Assembly: GCA_964427425.1 (NCBI GenBank)
Contig: CAYRUD010000003.1
Span: forward strand, 1 to 48,052
Length of the DNA stretch: 48,052 nucleotides
From: CAYRUD01 sp964427425
GTDB lineage: Bacteria; Chlamydiota; Chlamydiia; Chlamydiales; FEN-1388
Reading direction: 5' to 3'
The translations under genes and the position numbers were made by a program. The notes below the pieces were generated by a model. That model worked only from the letters and a program-made list of their open reading frames with translations, searched no databases and was not told the DNA's origin. This document shows, piece after piece, positions 9,782 to 18,624 of the stretch. Position 1 is the stretch's first letter. Each line of letters starts with the position of its first letter.

Positions 9782-11023
9782 TTAGGCATCACTCAAAAGA
9801 AGTTCTTGATCTATCTCTCCTTCCTGGCGAGCGACTACGAGACAGCAGGCAATATCACTCGATATATTTGTCACTGTTGAAATCATCTCTCGTAGTCGAT
9901 CAATACCTGCTAAAAGAGCTAGCCCCTCGAGCGGGATCCCCACAGATGAAAGGACGACTGAGAGCATGATAAAGCCAGTCCCTGGGATCCCTGCTGAGCC
10001 GACCGCTGAAAGCACTGCGACGACGACCAATTCAATTAATTCGACAACACCTAAATCAATCCCATAGATACCACACAAAAATAAAGCGCTCATCCCTTGG
10101 TAGATAGCAGCTCCATTCATATTAATAGCCGTTCCCAAAGGAAGCATGAAGCTTGCGACAGCGCGGCTGACGCCCATCTTATCTGTAAGACATTCTAGTG
10201 CAACTGGAAGGGTCGCGCTGCTCGAGCATGTTGAAAAAGCCATCACTAGAGAGTCCCATGATTTCTTGAAAAAGAGCTTCAAGGGGATTTTAGCTCCCCA
10301 CCTGAGTAAAGATCCAAGTGTGATGGTGAGATGGAAAAGACATGCTCCATAATAAAAAATCAAGAAGCGAGCCATACTATAGATAGCTTTTGCTCCAAAA
10401 GTTGCCGAAGCCCAAGCGACAATGGCAAAAATACCGATTGGAGAGAGCTTCATGATCATCTGAGTCAGCTCAAGCATGATCGAGGCGATTCCCTGGATCA
10501 CGTTGTAAAGGGGCTGCACCCTCTCTTTTGAGCTTAAGTTGATAGCAATCCCAAAGAGAACCGAAAAGAAGATCACTTGAAGAACATTTCCATCAACAAA
10601 GGCTTTCACAGGATTTTTTGGGATAATATTCAGCAATATCTGGCTAAGGGTCGGCTTTTGATGTGATTGAAGCTGAGCTGTAGGTCCTTGAGTACTTTCA
10701 CTTACTGTTTGAGTAGGTATTCGAATTTCTCCTACTTTTGGCTGTGCTAAAAACCCAACGACTAAGCCTAAGATAACTGAAAGAGTTGTTGTCGATAAAT
10801 ACAGAGCAAGTGTTTTCGATCCAACACGCCCAAATTTTTTCGGATCATGAATCGACGTTACACCCAAAGTCACCGAAGCAAAGACAAGGGGCAGAATAAG
10901 CATATGGATGAGCGAGAGAAATCCATCACCGATAAGCTTCATCCAGAGGACATTCTCCTCAAAGTAAAGCCCAGTCAGAATTCCAAAAAACATAGCAATA
11001 AGAATCTGCTGCCATAATTTCAT
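9782..11023 (-). CDS. DAACS-family Na+/dicarboxylate (glutamate-type) symporter
   Basis: Inner-membrane symporter of the GltP/DctA fold, 413 aa, taking up dicarboxylates or amino acids with Na+ or H+. The serine-rich re-entrant loop HP1 (STCSSSATLPVALEC), the TM7 motif region (TAINMNGAAIY), HP2 (SAGIPGTGF) and the TM8 substrate-binding region (GIDRLREMISTVTN) are all in order. The TM7 motif is NMNGA instead of the usual NMDGT: the Asp that takes part in cation binding is Asn and the Thr is Ala. This may alter coupling or substrate. The TTG at 11032 is possible, but the ATG at 11023 is preferred. The gene follows lpxK by 40 bp on the same strand and may be cotranscribed with it. Confidence 0.92.
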   Translation of the reverse strand: MKLWQQILIAMFFGILTGLYFEENVLWMKLIGDGFLSLIHMLILPLVFASVTLGVTSIHDPKKFGRVGSKTLALYLSTTTLSVILGLVVGFLAQPKVGEIRIPTQTVSESTQGPTAQLQSHQKPTLSQILLNIIPKNPVKAFVDGNVLQVIFFSVLFGIAINLSSKERVQPLYNVIQGIASIMLELTQMIMKLSPIGIFAIVAWASATFGAKAIYSMARFLIFYYGACLFHLTITLGSLLRWGAKIPLKLFFKKSWDSLVMAFSTCSSSATLPVALECLTDKMGVSRAVASFMLPLGTAINMNGAAIYQGMSALFLCGIYGIDLGVVELIELVVVAVLSAVGSAGIPGTGFIMLSVVLSSVGIPLEGLALLAGIDRLREMISTVTNISSDIACCLVVARQEGEIDQELLLSDA

Positions 11024-11063
11024 GAAACACAATACCTATTTGTCTTTGCTGTTCTATTAGTTT

Positions 11064-12206
11064 TCATTTCTGGGCAATAAGCTGTACTCTATCAAGGAGA
11101 GCGTGCCACACATCTGATCCTTCTACAACTTCCATCTCAATTTCTACAAAATAAAGAGGACAAGAAAGACCATCCCAAGAAGATTTCTTAACCCAATCTT
11201 TTTCAGTTGAAAAAAGAATAAAATTTGACTGAGCAAAACGCTCTTCTTTTTTTAGCTCTTCAATCCATTGATTTATTTCAGAAAGATGAAGCTGACTATG
11301 ATCTGCAAAAAAAAGTTCTGATGCAACCGAAACTCCAAAAAGATCCTCTATTAATTTCGAAACTCGAGAAGGATTGGCTATTGCTGTCACAACTAGAGGA
11401 ATATACTCTCCTCGTACAAATCTTTCTTTTGGGATCTCAACCGTCACACCATTGTCGTTAAAGAAGCGGCAAAAATGGCTTTTAACCGCAATCATCGGCT
11501 TATTAAATTGAGTCATTAGCTTCCACGACGCCATAAACTGCGGATCTGAAGGTGAAGCGTTTGTGAGTACAATAAAATCGACCTTTTTTAGCCGTTGATA
11601 AGGAGACTCTCGCAAAAGACCCCGGGGAAGATGCCACCCAAACCCCAACGGATTGGTACTATCTACTGTTGCTATCTGAAGCGCATACTCTATTTCGTCG
11701 TGTTGTAATCCATCATCAACGATGACACATTCTCGCCCTTTAAACTGGCCAGCATCTTGAACAGCTTTCGCCTTTCCATTTTCTGCTTTTATAAATAAGA
11801 CCTCAGGAAACCGCCTTGCAATCTGAGCCGCTTCGTCGCCAAAAAAGCTGCCATCAAGGTCTCTTCCCGTCGCAGAAAATGAGGCCCCCAACCTTTTCTC
11901 GCTCTTATAGCCACGAGAGATATAGATTGTCTTTTTCGGATCAAGCGCCTTTTCCAAAAACAGTTGAATGATGAGAGGCGTCTTGCCAGTTCCGCCTGCT
12001 GTAACATTACCAATCGTAATTGTAGGAAGCGGTGCTGGGAGCCTTCTCATCAATCGATACTTTCTATGGCAAGCGCTTAAGAAGCTGTAAAGATAACTCA
12101 AAGGAATAAGAGGAAGAAGAAGGATCCATACAAGGATCGATCCCTCAGCTTTCTCAAGTACATGAAGAAATTTCTGTTCAAATGAGCTACATTGTCTCTT
12201 TGTCAC
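11064..12206 (-). CDS. lpxK: Tetraacyldisaccharide 4'-kinase (LpxK)
   Basis: Phosphorylates the 4' position of the lipid A disaccharide precursor at the inner membrane face. The 380-aa product has an N-terminal hydrophobic anchor (about 24-45), the P-loop GNVTAGGTGKTP at 66-77, RGYKS at 99-103 and the DDGLQH motif at 164-169, all characteristic of LpxK. The start is GTG with GAGGG seven bases upstream, 18 bp after the gmhA stop, which indicates translational coupling. It is slightly longer than many homologues (about 330 aa), mostly at the C-terminus. Confidence 0.96.
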   Translation of the reverse strand: MTKRQCSSFEQKFLHVLEKAEGSILVWILLLPLIPLSYLYSFLSACHRKYRLMRRLPAPLPTITIGNVTAGGTGKTPLIIQLFLEKALDPKKTIYISRGYKSEKRLGASFSATGRDLDGSFFGDEAAQIARRFPEVLFIKAENGKAKAVQDAGQFKGRECVIVDDGLQHDEIEYALQIATVDSTNPLGFGWHLPRGLLRESPYQRLKKVDFIVLTNASPSDPQFMASWKLMTQFNKPMIAVKSHFCRFFNDNGVTVEIPKERFVRGEYIPLVVTAIANPSRVSKLIEDLFGVSVASELFFADHSQLHLSEINQWIEELKKEERFAQSNFILFSTEKDWVKKSSWDGLSCPLYFVEIEMEVVEGSDVWHALLDRVQLIAQK

Positions 12207-12224
12207 AAAAACGCCCTCTTTCCC

Positions 12225-12824
12225 TTATGAATATTCAGGGAAAAGGGTTTTTTCTACAGCTTCAATAATAATATGAAGCGCTGCCATGTGAACTTCTTGG
12301 ATTCTATCTGAGAATTTGAACCCTTGGACTATAAACTCAAGGTCTGCTTTCCCTTTTAAGCTTCCGCCAGTCTTTCCTAGAAAAGCAACAGTGTGAAGTC
12401 CCTGGGCTTTCGCAGCATCAATAGCTCGGATGAGATTTTCAGAATTTCCGCTTGTCGTCAGCGCGATAAAGACATCTCCTTGAACCCCGTGAGCTTCTAC
12501 TCCCCTAGAGTAAACATCGTGAAAAGAGGTGTCATTTCCGACACAACTGATATGTCCTGGATCTGAAATCGCTATTGCTGGAAGCGCGGGCCGGCGAGCT
12601 CGAAAGTATCCAGTAAACTCTTCAGCGACATGCATCGCATCGCATAAAGACCCCCCATTTCCTGCGATGATGAGCTTCTTTTTTGATCGGAAAGTACGAA
12701 TAAGAAGCTCAGAGACCGCCTTCATAAAAGCTTGGCATTCGGAAGAGACGAGTATTTCGGATGCTCTTATAACGTCTAGAGCTGAAGCATGAAGGATATT
12801 GTCTATATTTGGAGAGTTCTTCAT
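12225..12824 (-). CDS. gmhA: Sedoheptulose-7-phosphate isomerase (GmhA)
   Basis: First enzyme of ADP-heptose synthesis for the LPS core, converting sedoheptulose-7-phosphate to glycero-manno-heptose-7-phosphate; cytoplasmic tetramer. The 199-aa SIS-domain protein shows GNGGSLCDAMHVAEEFTG (55-72), TTSGNSEN (123-130) and the C-terminal DRIQEVHM segment with the catalytic-region His. The length is typical. It is first in the gmhA-lpxK(-symporter) minus-strand run, with GGAAAG upstream of the ATG. Heptose genes are absent from the simple LPS of Chlamydiaceae but occur in environmental chlamydiae. Confidence 0.95.
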   Translation of the reverse strand: MKNSPNIDNILHASALDVIRASEILVSSECQAFMKAVSELLIRTFRSKKKLIIAGNGGSLCDAMHVAEEFTGYFRARRPALPAIAISDPGHISCVGNDTSFHDVYSRGVEAHGVQGDVFIALTTSGNSENLIRAIDAAKAQGLHTVAFLGKTGGSLKGKADLEFIVQGFKFSDRIQEVHMAALHIIIEAVEKTLFPEYS

Positions 12825-12895
12825 TGCGTTTTTTCTTTCCTTTGGAAATAGATCATGTAATTTAAATATACATGATTGAGACTTAACAATACAGT

Positions 12896-12910
12896 AGCGG
12901 CTTTGCCGCT
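12896..12910. repeat. Small GC-rich hairpin AGCGGC-ttt-GCCGCT
   Basis: A perfect 6-bp stem with a 3-nt loop lies in the 148-bp divergent spacer between gmhA and the thioredoxin-family gene, 63 bp before the latter. The function is unknown; it could be a regulatory hairpin in the plus-strand leader. Confidence 0.4.
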
Positions 12911-12972
12911 CTTTCGATCAATGAGTGTCGGCCTCCGAAAAGATAGTTTAATTTTCAAGGAGATACCACCCT

Positions 12973-13560
12973 ATGCCTTTTACTCTTCCTCTCCAATCAA
13001 AAGCTCCTGATTTTATGTTAAGTGGGACAGATGGCCACGTCTACTCACTCTCATCATTTAAAGGTGCTGAGGCTTTAGTCCTCTTCTTTACTTGCAACCA
13101 CTGTCCCTATGTAATCGGATCTGACGAAATTACAAGAAAGACCGCGGAAAAATACCTCCCCTACAACGTTCACTTTGTTGGCATCAATTCGAATAGCCCT
13201 GAGCATTACCAAGAAGATGATTTCTTCCATATGATTCAGAGAATGCATGAGCAAAATTTCCCTTGGATCTATCTGTATGATCCAACACAAGAAATTGCAC
13301 GTACTTATGGAGCGTTGAGGACCCCTCACTTCTTCGTCTTCAACTCTGAGAGAAAGCTTGTCTACTGTGGCCGAGGAGTAGACAATCCAAAAGATAGCTC
13401 AAAAGTTACTGTGAATGATTTGGACCATGCGCTTCATGACTTACTTATTGAGAAGAGGCCTATTCGAGTACCGTTGACTAATCCAATTGGCTGCAACGTA
13501 AAATGGAGCGGCAAAGAGAAACACTGGATGCCAGAAGACGCCTGTGATCTCGTAAGGTAA
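12973..13560 (+). CDS. Thioredoxin-fold redoxin (PRX-like family)
   Basis: 195-aa cytoplasmic protein with the AhpC/TSA-Redoxin fold. It has an N-terminal APDFMLSGTDG strand-turn, VLFFTCNHCPYV with cysteines at 41 and 44, and LRTPHFFVF with the cis-Pro segment. The C-terminal PIGCNVKW segment contributes another Cys. This pattern is the bacterial PRX-like group annotated as thioredoxin family protein; the substrate is not known and thiol reduction or peroxide removal is likely. AAGGAG lies ten bases before the ATG. It is single-gene and divergent from gmhA. Compare the exported relative at 45433, which has lost these cysteines. Confidence 0.9.
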   Translation: MPFTLPLQSKAPDFMLSGTDGHVYSLSSFKGAEALVLFFTCNHCPYVIGSDEITRKTAEKYLPYNVHFVGINSNSPEHYQEDDFFHMIQRMHEQNFPWIYLYDPTQEIARTYGALRTPHFFVFNSERKLVYCGRGVDNPKDSSKVTVNDLDHALHDLLIEKRPIRVPLTNPIGCNVKWSGKEKHWMPEDACDLVR

Positions 13561-13568
13561 AAAATGAA

Positions 13569-13588
13569 GGGCTTCTTTTATGAAGCCC
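13569..13588 (-). terminator. Bidirectional intrinsic terminator
   Basis: GGGCTTC (13569-13575), a 6-nt loop and GAAGCCC (13582-13588) form a perfect stem between two convergent genes. On the minus strand it runs into TTCATTTTTT, a good U-tract for the 757-aa gene. On the plus strand it closes the thioredoxin-family transcript, with a weaker tail. Confidence 0.75.
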
Positions 13589-13606
13589 CAAAAGCTGTTC
13601 TTCTAT

Positions 13607-15880
13607 CTATTCAAAAGCTTTGCCGCTATAAAGGTCTTGAAGAACCTTTTCATAGAAATATGGCTTCTTACTCATCATGTGGATCACATCAACAGCTTCT
13701 TGCTTTTCATCTTCTGAGGAGAGAGCTTCTAAAAGTCTATTAGCAAAATGGGCCTCTAAAGCTTCCCTATCATTAAGGGCGCTAAATTTCTGAAGCGCTG
13801 CTGTAACCAAGTAATATGCCTGATGAAGAGGCAAGCTTGAGATTCTGCTATAGATATCTTTTTTCTTAACCTTAAGCTCTTTTTCCGAATAAAAGAGAGC
13901 TTCCACAATCTTTTCGAGCTGCCAAGCTATCTGATCATTTCTTTCTTTTAACTGTGTTTTAACGTTCGATGGAAGCTTTTTATGGGGAGAGAAATATTCT
14001 GTAAGACTACTTCCATCAAACTCCGAGGCTTCGAAAATGTTTCGTACCTTTTTCGACAATTCCGAAACAAATTCATTAATACTCTTTAATGAGCGAAATC
14101 TTGGAATTTCAATACCGTAAAGAGCAATGAGTCGTACGTTTGACGGATTCTCCTGACAGAAATTATGGAGAGCTGGAAGTACTTTCTTATCGAGTGAGCC
14201 TTCACTTTCTTCCCATTGAGAAGCTAACGTTTTCTTTCGCTTCTTCTTTGTCACTTCAGAGGAGGAGCTTGCACCGCCCACTTCCGCTATTTCAGGCAAG
14301 TCCAATCCTCCTTCTTCCAATACGATCTCCTCGGGTGGGACTTCTTTTCTTTTACCTGTAGATATCTCTCCGATCGGTATTGGAACAGGGCTGTCATCAC
14401 TTTCTTCTTCAATTGATGGGTAGATAGAAGAATGAGTCAGTTCTCCATGAAAGCGAGGAGACTCTTCTTGCTCATTATCCGATCCCATGAGAGCCTGTAT
14501 TTGAGTAAAGTCTTTAATTCTTTGCGGAAATGGAGGCAGCGAAGGAGAGGCCTCTATATTCTTCTCAACGTTCTTTAAGATTTTCTTGAGGACATCTTCT
14601 TCTCTTTCACTTATCTCATAATAGTAACGGCTCAAAAGCTCGAGTCTTTGATTTTCTTTTCCTCCCTTTTGCTCTTTTACAAGCCCTTTAAGCGCTTTCA
14701 AGAGTGTAAATGAAGGAATTAAGTAATGCTCTTCTTTAAGAATCTGAAGAAGCTCAATAGGACATTTTGAAACGAATTCATCATCAATCGGCGTACTTGG
14801 AGAAATCTGGTTTTCGATTAAAATTCGTCGAAGTTCATCTTTCCTTGCCTGGAGCTCTGTTGTAACATCGAGAAATGCTATTGCCTTCTCTTTCTTTCGA
14901 AGATCAAACACAAGACGGATAAGCGCTTTGAGTTCGCTCTCCTCTAAGAATGGCAATAACTCTGCCCTTTTCTTATCATCTTGTGTGCTTAGTATTGCTT
15001 TCTTTATAAGAGCTTGAGGAAGAGAGTCTCCTACTATTGCATGCAGTTTTCTCAGAATATCAGGACAAAGTTTCGCAATATCTTCGGGCTCTACTTGCAT
15101 ATTATTTTTCGCCAAGAGATTTGAGATCATAGAGATTGCTTCGTCTGAAAGAGACTTGCCACACAAACGTAGGCAATGCGCTAACATCTCCTTTGAAAAC
15201 CACGTTGAAGAGCCTGCATCCTCATTTCCATAGCCTACGCGGTCAATATCTTTAAGGATCGCGGCACAAAGAGCCTGTTTATTTCGTATCAGGGCATCTA
15301 TCTCTTCTTTCTCTTTACTCTGTTGCGACGCAGGCGGTTGAATGGAGGCCTTCAACTCCAGTTCTGTTTGATCTTTTACCCATTGATGAATCAGTTTCTT
15401 CTTCTCTAAGATGTCCCCTTCATTAAGGGTTCTTAAGCTTGCTTGTAATGAACTCAATAATGAAGCAGACTCCTTTGCTATTTTAGCTCGCCCACTTAAG
15501 AAATACTCAGCTGTTTGAGGCAATAGTTTTAAAAGAAGCTCTCTTTTTGAATCGTCTTGTTCACATGCTGTTATGATCGTATTTGGATGAAAGTAGACTC
15601 CCTTTCTCGATTGAATCAATCGATTGATCTGTTCACTCGTAAATTGTAGAAGATCATTTACAGTGATAGCGTCTTTCTTGATAAGAGCTCTTACCGATCG
15701 CGTAAAGTTGGCAATCCATCCACTCTCGTCCGGCTTAAAAAAATGAAGAAGCGATGACCAATTAAGCCCAGACTCCTTTCTTTCGATAGAAGGAGTCGAT
15801 GTAGTATTTCCTTCATACTGAGAGATATTTGAAGACTGAGTATGAGGTGAAGATCTTCCTATTGGAGATGGAAAACTCAT
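13607..15880 (-). CDS. Large helical protein of unknown function
   Basis: 757 aa, not recognised. It begins with a Ser/Thr/Pro-rich polar stretch of about 35 residues, typical of chlamydial type III substrates. A mostly alpha-helical, Leu/Lys/Glu-rich body follows with repeated short helices (about 45-440). An acidic linker (about 470-540) contains a basic KKKRKK cluster near 545 that resembles a nuclear localisation signal. A second helical domain runs to the end. There is no signal peptide or transmembrane segment. It is monocistronic, with its own terminator and an AT-rich 400-bp upstream region. A secreted effector is a reasonable guess from composition and context, but no domain supports it. 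Confidence 0.8.
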   Translation of the reverse strand: MSFPSPIGRSSPHTQSSNISQYEGNTTSTPSIERKESGLNWSSLLHFFKPDESGWIANFTRSVRALIKKDAITVNDLLQFTSEQINRLIQSRKGVYFHPNTIITACEQDDSKRELLLKLLPQTAEYFLSGRAKIAKESASLLSSLQASLRTLNEGDILEKKKLIHQWVKDQTELELKASIQPPASQQSKEKEEIDALIRNKQALCAAILKDIDRVGYGNEDAGSSTWFSKEMLAHCLRLCGKSLSDEAISMISNLLAKNNMQVEPEDIAKLCPDILRKLHAIVGDSLPQALIKKAILSTQDDKKRAELLPFLEESELKALIRLVFDLRKKEKAIAFLDVTTELQARKDELRRILIENQISPSTPIDDEFVSKCPIELLQILKEEHYLIPSFTLLKALKGLVKEQKGGKENQRLELLSRYYYEISEREEDVLKKILKNVEKNIEASPSLPPFPQRIKDFTQIQALMGSDNEQEESPRFHGELTHSSIYPSIEEESDDSPVPIPIGEISTGKRKEVPPEEIVLEEGGLDLPEIAEVGGASSSSEVTKKKRKKTLASQWEESEGSLDKKVLPALHNFCQENPSNVRLIALYGIEIPRFRSLKSINEFVSELSKKVRNIFEASEFDGSSLTEYFSPHKKLPSNVKTQLKERNDQIAWQLEKIVEALFYSEKELKVKKKDIYSRISSLPLHQAYYLVTAALQKFSALNDREALEAHFANRLLEALSSEDEKQEAVDVIHMMSKKPYFYEKVLQDLYSGKAFE

Positions 15881-16175
15881 AAACCTAATGGATACCTCTT
15901 TTATATCATTTTCATAAGGGAGGATACGTATACCCCATCTCCGATGAGAGACAGCGTGAGCTATTTAACAACTTAATTTGTAAATATATCTTATACTCGT
16001 TAAGATTCTATAAGTTTTTATATCTTCGATTCTCCTATAATTATAACTCTACTACCTCTATTTTTTTATTTTTATTGATCTTTTTCTTACTTAGAGATTA
16101 AGATATTTAAAAAAAGATTTTTGATTATGCGATTTATACCGTTATTACGAAACATCCATCTCATACTCCTGCACC

Positions 16176-16195
16176 ACCCCGCCTAGGGTTGGGGT
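16176..16195. repeat. GC-rich imperfect palindrome centred on CCTAGG
   Basis: ACCCC (16176-16180) and GGGGT (16191-16195) flank CCTAGG in otherwise AT-rich DNA, about 100 bp before the SSF symporter gene. It may be a protein-binding dyad; the function is unknown. Confidence 0.4.
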
Positions 16196-16207
16196 AAACG
16201 TCATATA

Positions 16208-16226
16208 GCTCTTATATTCTAAGAGC
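16208..16226 (+). repeat. Hairpin upstream of the SSF symporter
   Basis: GCTCTTA (16208-16214), a 5-nt loop and TAAGAGC (16220-16226) form a perfect 7-bp stem 65 bp before the symporter ATG. It is either an operator dyad or a leader hairpin. Confidence 0.45.
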
Positions 16227-16290
16227 GCGATCACTTCTCTATTCATTTGAAATACGTATAATCATCGCACCTTCAAAAAGGTCTTTTTGT

Positions 16291-17652
16291 ATGCAAAGTC
16301 TACTTGTCATTTTTATTGTCATCCTCGCATTTTCTTGCCTTGCGGGAGCCATCGCTTCTAAGAGAGCAGGATCATCATCATCCGATTTTTTCTTAGCTGG
16401 CCGATCAATTAGCTGGCCGCTCCTTGTTATGACACTTGTTGGAACGCAAGTTGGCGGAGGTTTCATTCTTGGAACTGCTGACGCAACCTTTCAAAGCGGA
16501 ATTATTGGAGCCAGTTATAGCCTAGGACTTTCTATTGGAATGCTCCTCTTAGGCCTTGGAATTGCTAGCAGACTTCGAAAACTTGAAGTGAATACAGTTT
16601 CCGATATCTTTGAGAAAATCTATCAAGCTCCATACCTCAAGCAGTGGGCAGGAGTCTTATCAATCATCTCTTTAGGCGGTATTTTGATGGCATTAGCCAT
16701 CAGCCTTCGAAAATTCTTGCTCTCCTTAAGTATTACCGAAGATTGGATGTTTCTTGCAGCATGGATAAGCGTTATTGCTTATACAACCCACGGAGGTTTT
16801 TTAGCTGTTGTTTGGACTGACTGCGTTCAAGCAATCGGGATGATCGCCACTCTTCTTTTATCTTTTGTGTGGATTGTCATTCCTTACGCAAGTGAGGCGT
16901 GGAGTGGATTTACAGCAACTTCTCAGAATTTCTCGCAGGACTTCGATATTGCCTATCTCGTCCCGCTCGTCATTCCAATGCTCTTCATGCTGATTGAGCA
17001 GGATATGGCTCAAAGAGCTTTTTCGGCTAAAACACCAAAAGACGCATCCTTCTCCTGTATTGTTTCAGCAGTTTGCCTCTTCGTTTTAGCTATTATTCCA
17101 ACTGCCTTTGGTCTTGTGGCTCGGCAGATGAATTTAGATCCTCAAGGCGGATCTGTTTTTATCGTATTAGCAAAGACCCTTGCGCCGAGCTGGGTATTTA
17201 TAGCGGCGTCGAGCGCTGTTCTCTTAGCGATTCTTTCGACAGCATCATCTATTCTTCTCGCTGTAAGCTCAAATGCTGTTCAAGATATTCGGAGATTAAG
17301 TCATCTGTCTCCAAAATCGATGACACTGTTTACAGGAATTATCGCAGGAGCTTTCTCATATCTTGGAAATGATATTATCTCATGGATGGTAGCAAGCTAT
17401 GAGATCTCCGTACACACCTTATTTGTTCCGATCATAGGAGCGCTCTTTTTACCAAAAAAATATCTCACAGAAAAAGCCGCTCTCTATGCAATACTATTTG
17501 GGGCGATCGGATCCTGCATCACTTTTGCCAGCTATTTACAAGGTTGGGCAGCGATTGCTCTTCCACTTCTTCTCTCACTCGCAGGTTTTGGCTTAGGAAG
17601 CCTTTTGGCAGACAAAAGCACAACCGAAGACTCCTCAATTGAGCAGGCTTGA
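16291..17652 (+). CDS. Sodium:solute symporter (SSF family)
   Basis: 453-aa inner-membrane Na+-coupled symporter with about 13 hydrophobic segments. SSF features include the N-terminal DFFLAGRSISWPLLVMTLVGTQVGGG segment (read in two parts: DFFLAGRS and the helix after it), the TM5-6 region with TDCVQAIGM, and the signature EQDMAQRAFSAKTPKDA. The substrate cannot be read from the sequence; sugars, amino acids or organic acids are possible. AAGG lies ahead of the ATG. It leads a plus-strand run with three RNA-modification genes 45 bp downstream, so cotranscription is possible but a functional link is not obvious. Confidence 0.92.
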   Translation: MQSLLVIFIVILAFSCLAGAIASKRAGSSSSDFFLAGRSISWPLLVMTLVGTQVGGGFILGTADATFQSGIIGASYSLGLSIGMLLLGLGIASRLRKLEVNTVSDIFEKIYQAPYLKQWAGVLSIISLGGILMALAISLRKFLLSLSITEDWMFLAAWISVIAYTTHGGFLAVVWTDCVQAIGMIATLLLSFVWIVIPYASEAWSGFTATSQNFSQDFDIAYLVPLVIPMLFMLIEQDMAQRAFSAKTPKDASFSCIVSAVCLFVLAIIPTAFGLVARQMNLDPQGGSVFIVLAKTLAPSWVFIAASSAVLLAILSTASSILLAVSSNAVQDIRRLSHLSPKSMTLFTGIIAGAFSYLGNDIISWMVASYEISVHTLFVPIIGALFLPKKYLTEKAALYAILFGAIGSCITFASYLQGWAAIALPLLLSLAGFGLGSLLADKSTTEDSSIEQA

Positions 17653-17697
17653 GAAAAGAGAAAGGAAGAAGAAACTATACATATTCATTGAGGCGCT

Positions 17698-18615
17698 ATG
17701 GGGAACCACGACAATAAAGGCTATAGACTGATAGATAGCGGCAAGGGCAAGAAATTAGAACAATTTGGCCCCTATGTTATCGAACGGCCCTGCTCCCAAG
17801 CTGTCTGGGATCCCCGTCTCAGTGAGAAAGAATGGAAAGCGCGAGCACACGCTTCATTCTCTCGAGAGGGAAAATCAGGCTGGACATTCATGAAGCCTGG
17901 GGTTCCTCAAGAGTGGACAATAGAGACTGAAAGCCATTCAATGAGGCTTCAGCCTACTGATTTTGGCCACTTAGGAATCTTCCCCGAGCAGCTCAGCCAA
18001 TGGAAGAAGATCTCAACTCTTGTCAAAAGAAGATATGAGAAGACGAAAGTAAGACCCAAGGTGCTTAACCTCTTTGCCTACTCTGGAGGAAGCACCCTCG
18101 CTTCCGCAATGGGAGGAGCGGCCGTATGTCATCTCGATGCTTCAAAAGGAATGGTTGACTGGGCAAGAAACAATGCAGAGATAAATGGATTAAAAGATCA
18201 TCCTATCCGCTGGATCGTAGAAGATGTCATTAAGTTCTGCAAGCGCGAAGAAAAGCGCGGCTCTCGCTATGATGGAATCATTCTCGATCCCCCCTCTTTT
18301 GGCAGAGGGTCAAAAGGAGAAGTCTTTAAGATCGAGGATGAAATAGGGCCTCTTCTCTCATTGATTACCTCTCTCTTGACTGACGCTCCGCTGTTCGTCC
18401 TCTTTTCATGCCACACACCTGGCTTTACTCCAGTTACTATGGAATATCTTCTTGAAGACGCATTCCAAAGAAGAAAAGGGCTTCTCTCAACTCATTCCTC
18501 CATTACCTCAGGAGAGATGCTTCTTGGAGGAGCAAAAGGTGAATACGCAGAAGAAGGTGCCCGCCCAATCCCTTCAGGAACATATGCTCTCTTTTCCAGC
18601 GAATCGTTCGAGTAA
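17698..18615 (+). CDS. SAM-dependent RNA methyltransferase (RlmI/RlmK-like)
   Basis: 305-aa class I methyltransferase, probably acting on rRNA. SAM-binding motif I is NLFAYSGGSTLASA (124-137), the acidic residue after strand 2 is in HLDASKG, and the catalytic motif IV is DPPSFGRG (197-204), the form used by rRNA base methyltransferases of the RlmI/RlmL/RlmK group. A short N-terminal beta domain precedes it, with no PUA domain. GAGG lies four bases before the ATG. The gene is followed 9 bp later by a SpoU methyltransferase and then an RluA-type synthase, forming a small RNA-modification operon. The exact target nucleotide is unknown. Confidence 0.88.
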   Translation: MGNHDNKGYRLIDSGKGKKLEQFGPYVIERPCSQAVWDPRLSEKEWKARAHASFSREGKSGWTFMKPGVPQEWTIETESHSMRLQPTDFGHLGIFPEQLSQWKKISTLVKRRYEKTKVRPKVLNLFAYSGGSTLASAMGGAAVCHLDASKGMVDWARNNAEINGLKDHPIRWIVEDVIKFCKREEKRGSRYDGIILDPPSFGRGSKGEVFKIEDEIGPLLSLITSLLTDAPLFVLFSCHTPGFTPVTMEYLLEDAFQRRKGLLSTHSSITSGEMLLGGAKGEYAEEGARPIPSGTYALFSSESFE

Positions 18616-18624
18616 GGAAATATC

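Larger units (their letters stand above)
15881..16290. other. 410-bp AT-rich divergent intergenic region
   Basis: No gene is seen. The centre (about 15960-16140) is very AT-rich with T-runs and probably carries promoters for both flanking genes, though no clear -35/-10 pair stands out. A GC-rich imperfect palindrome (16176-16195) and a hairpin (16208-16226) lie on the side of the symporter gene. Confidence 0.5.
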
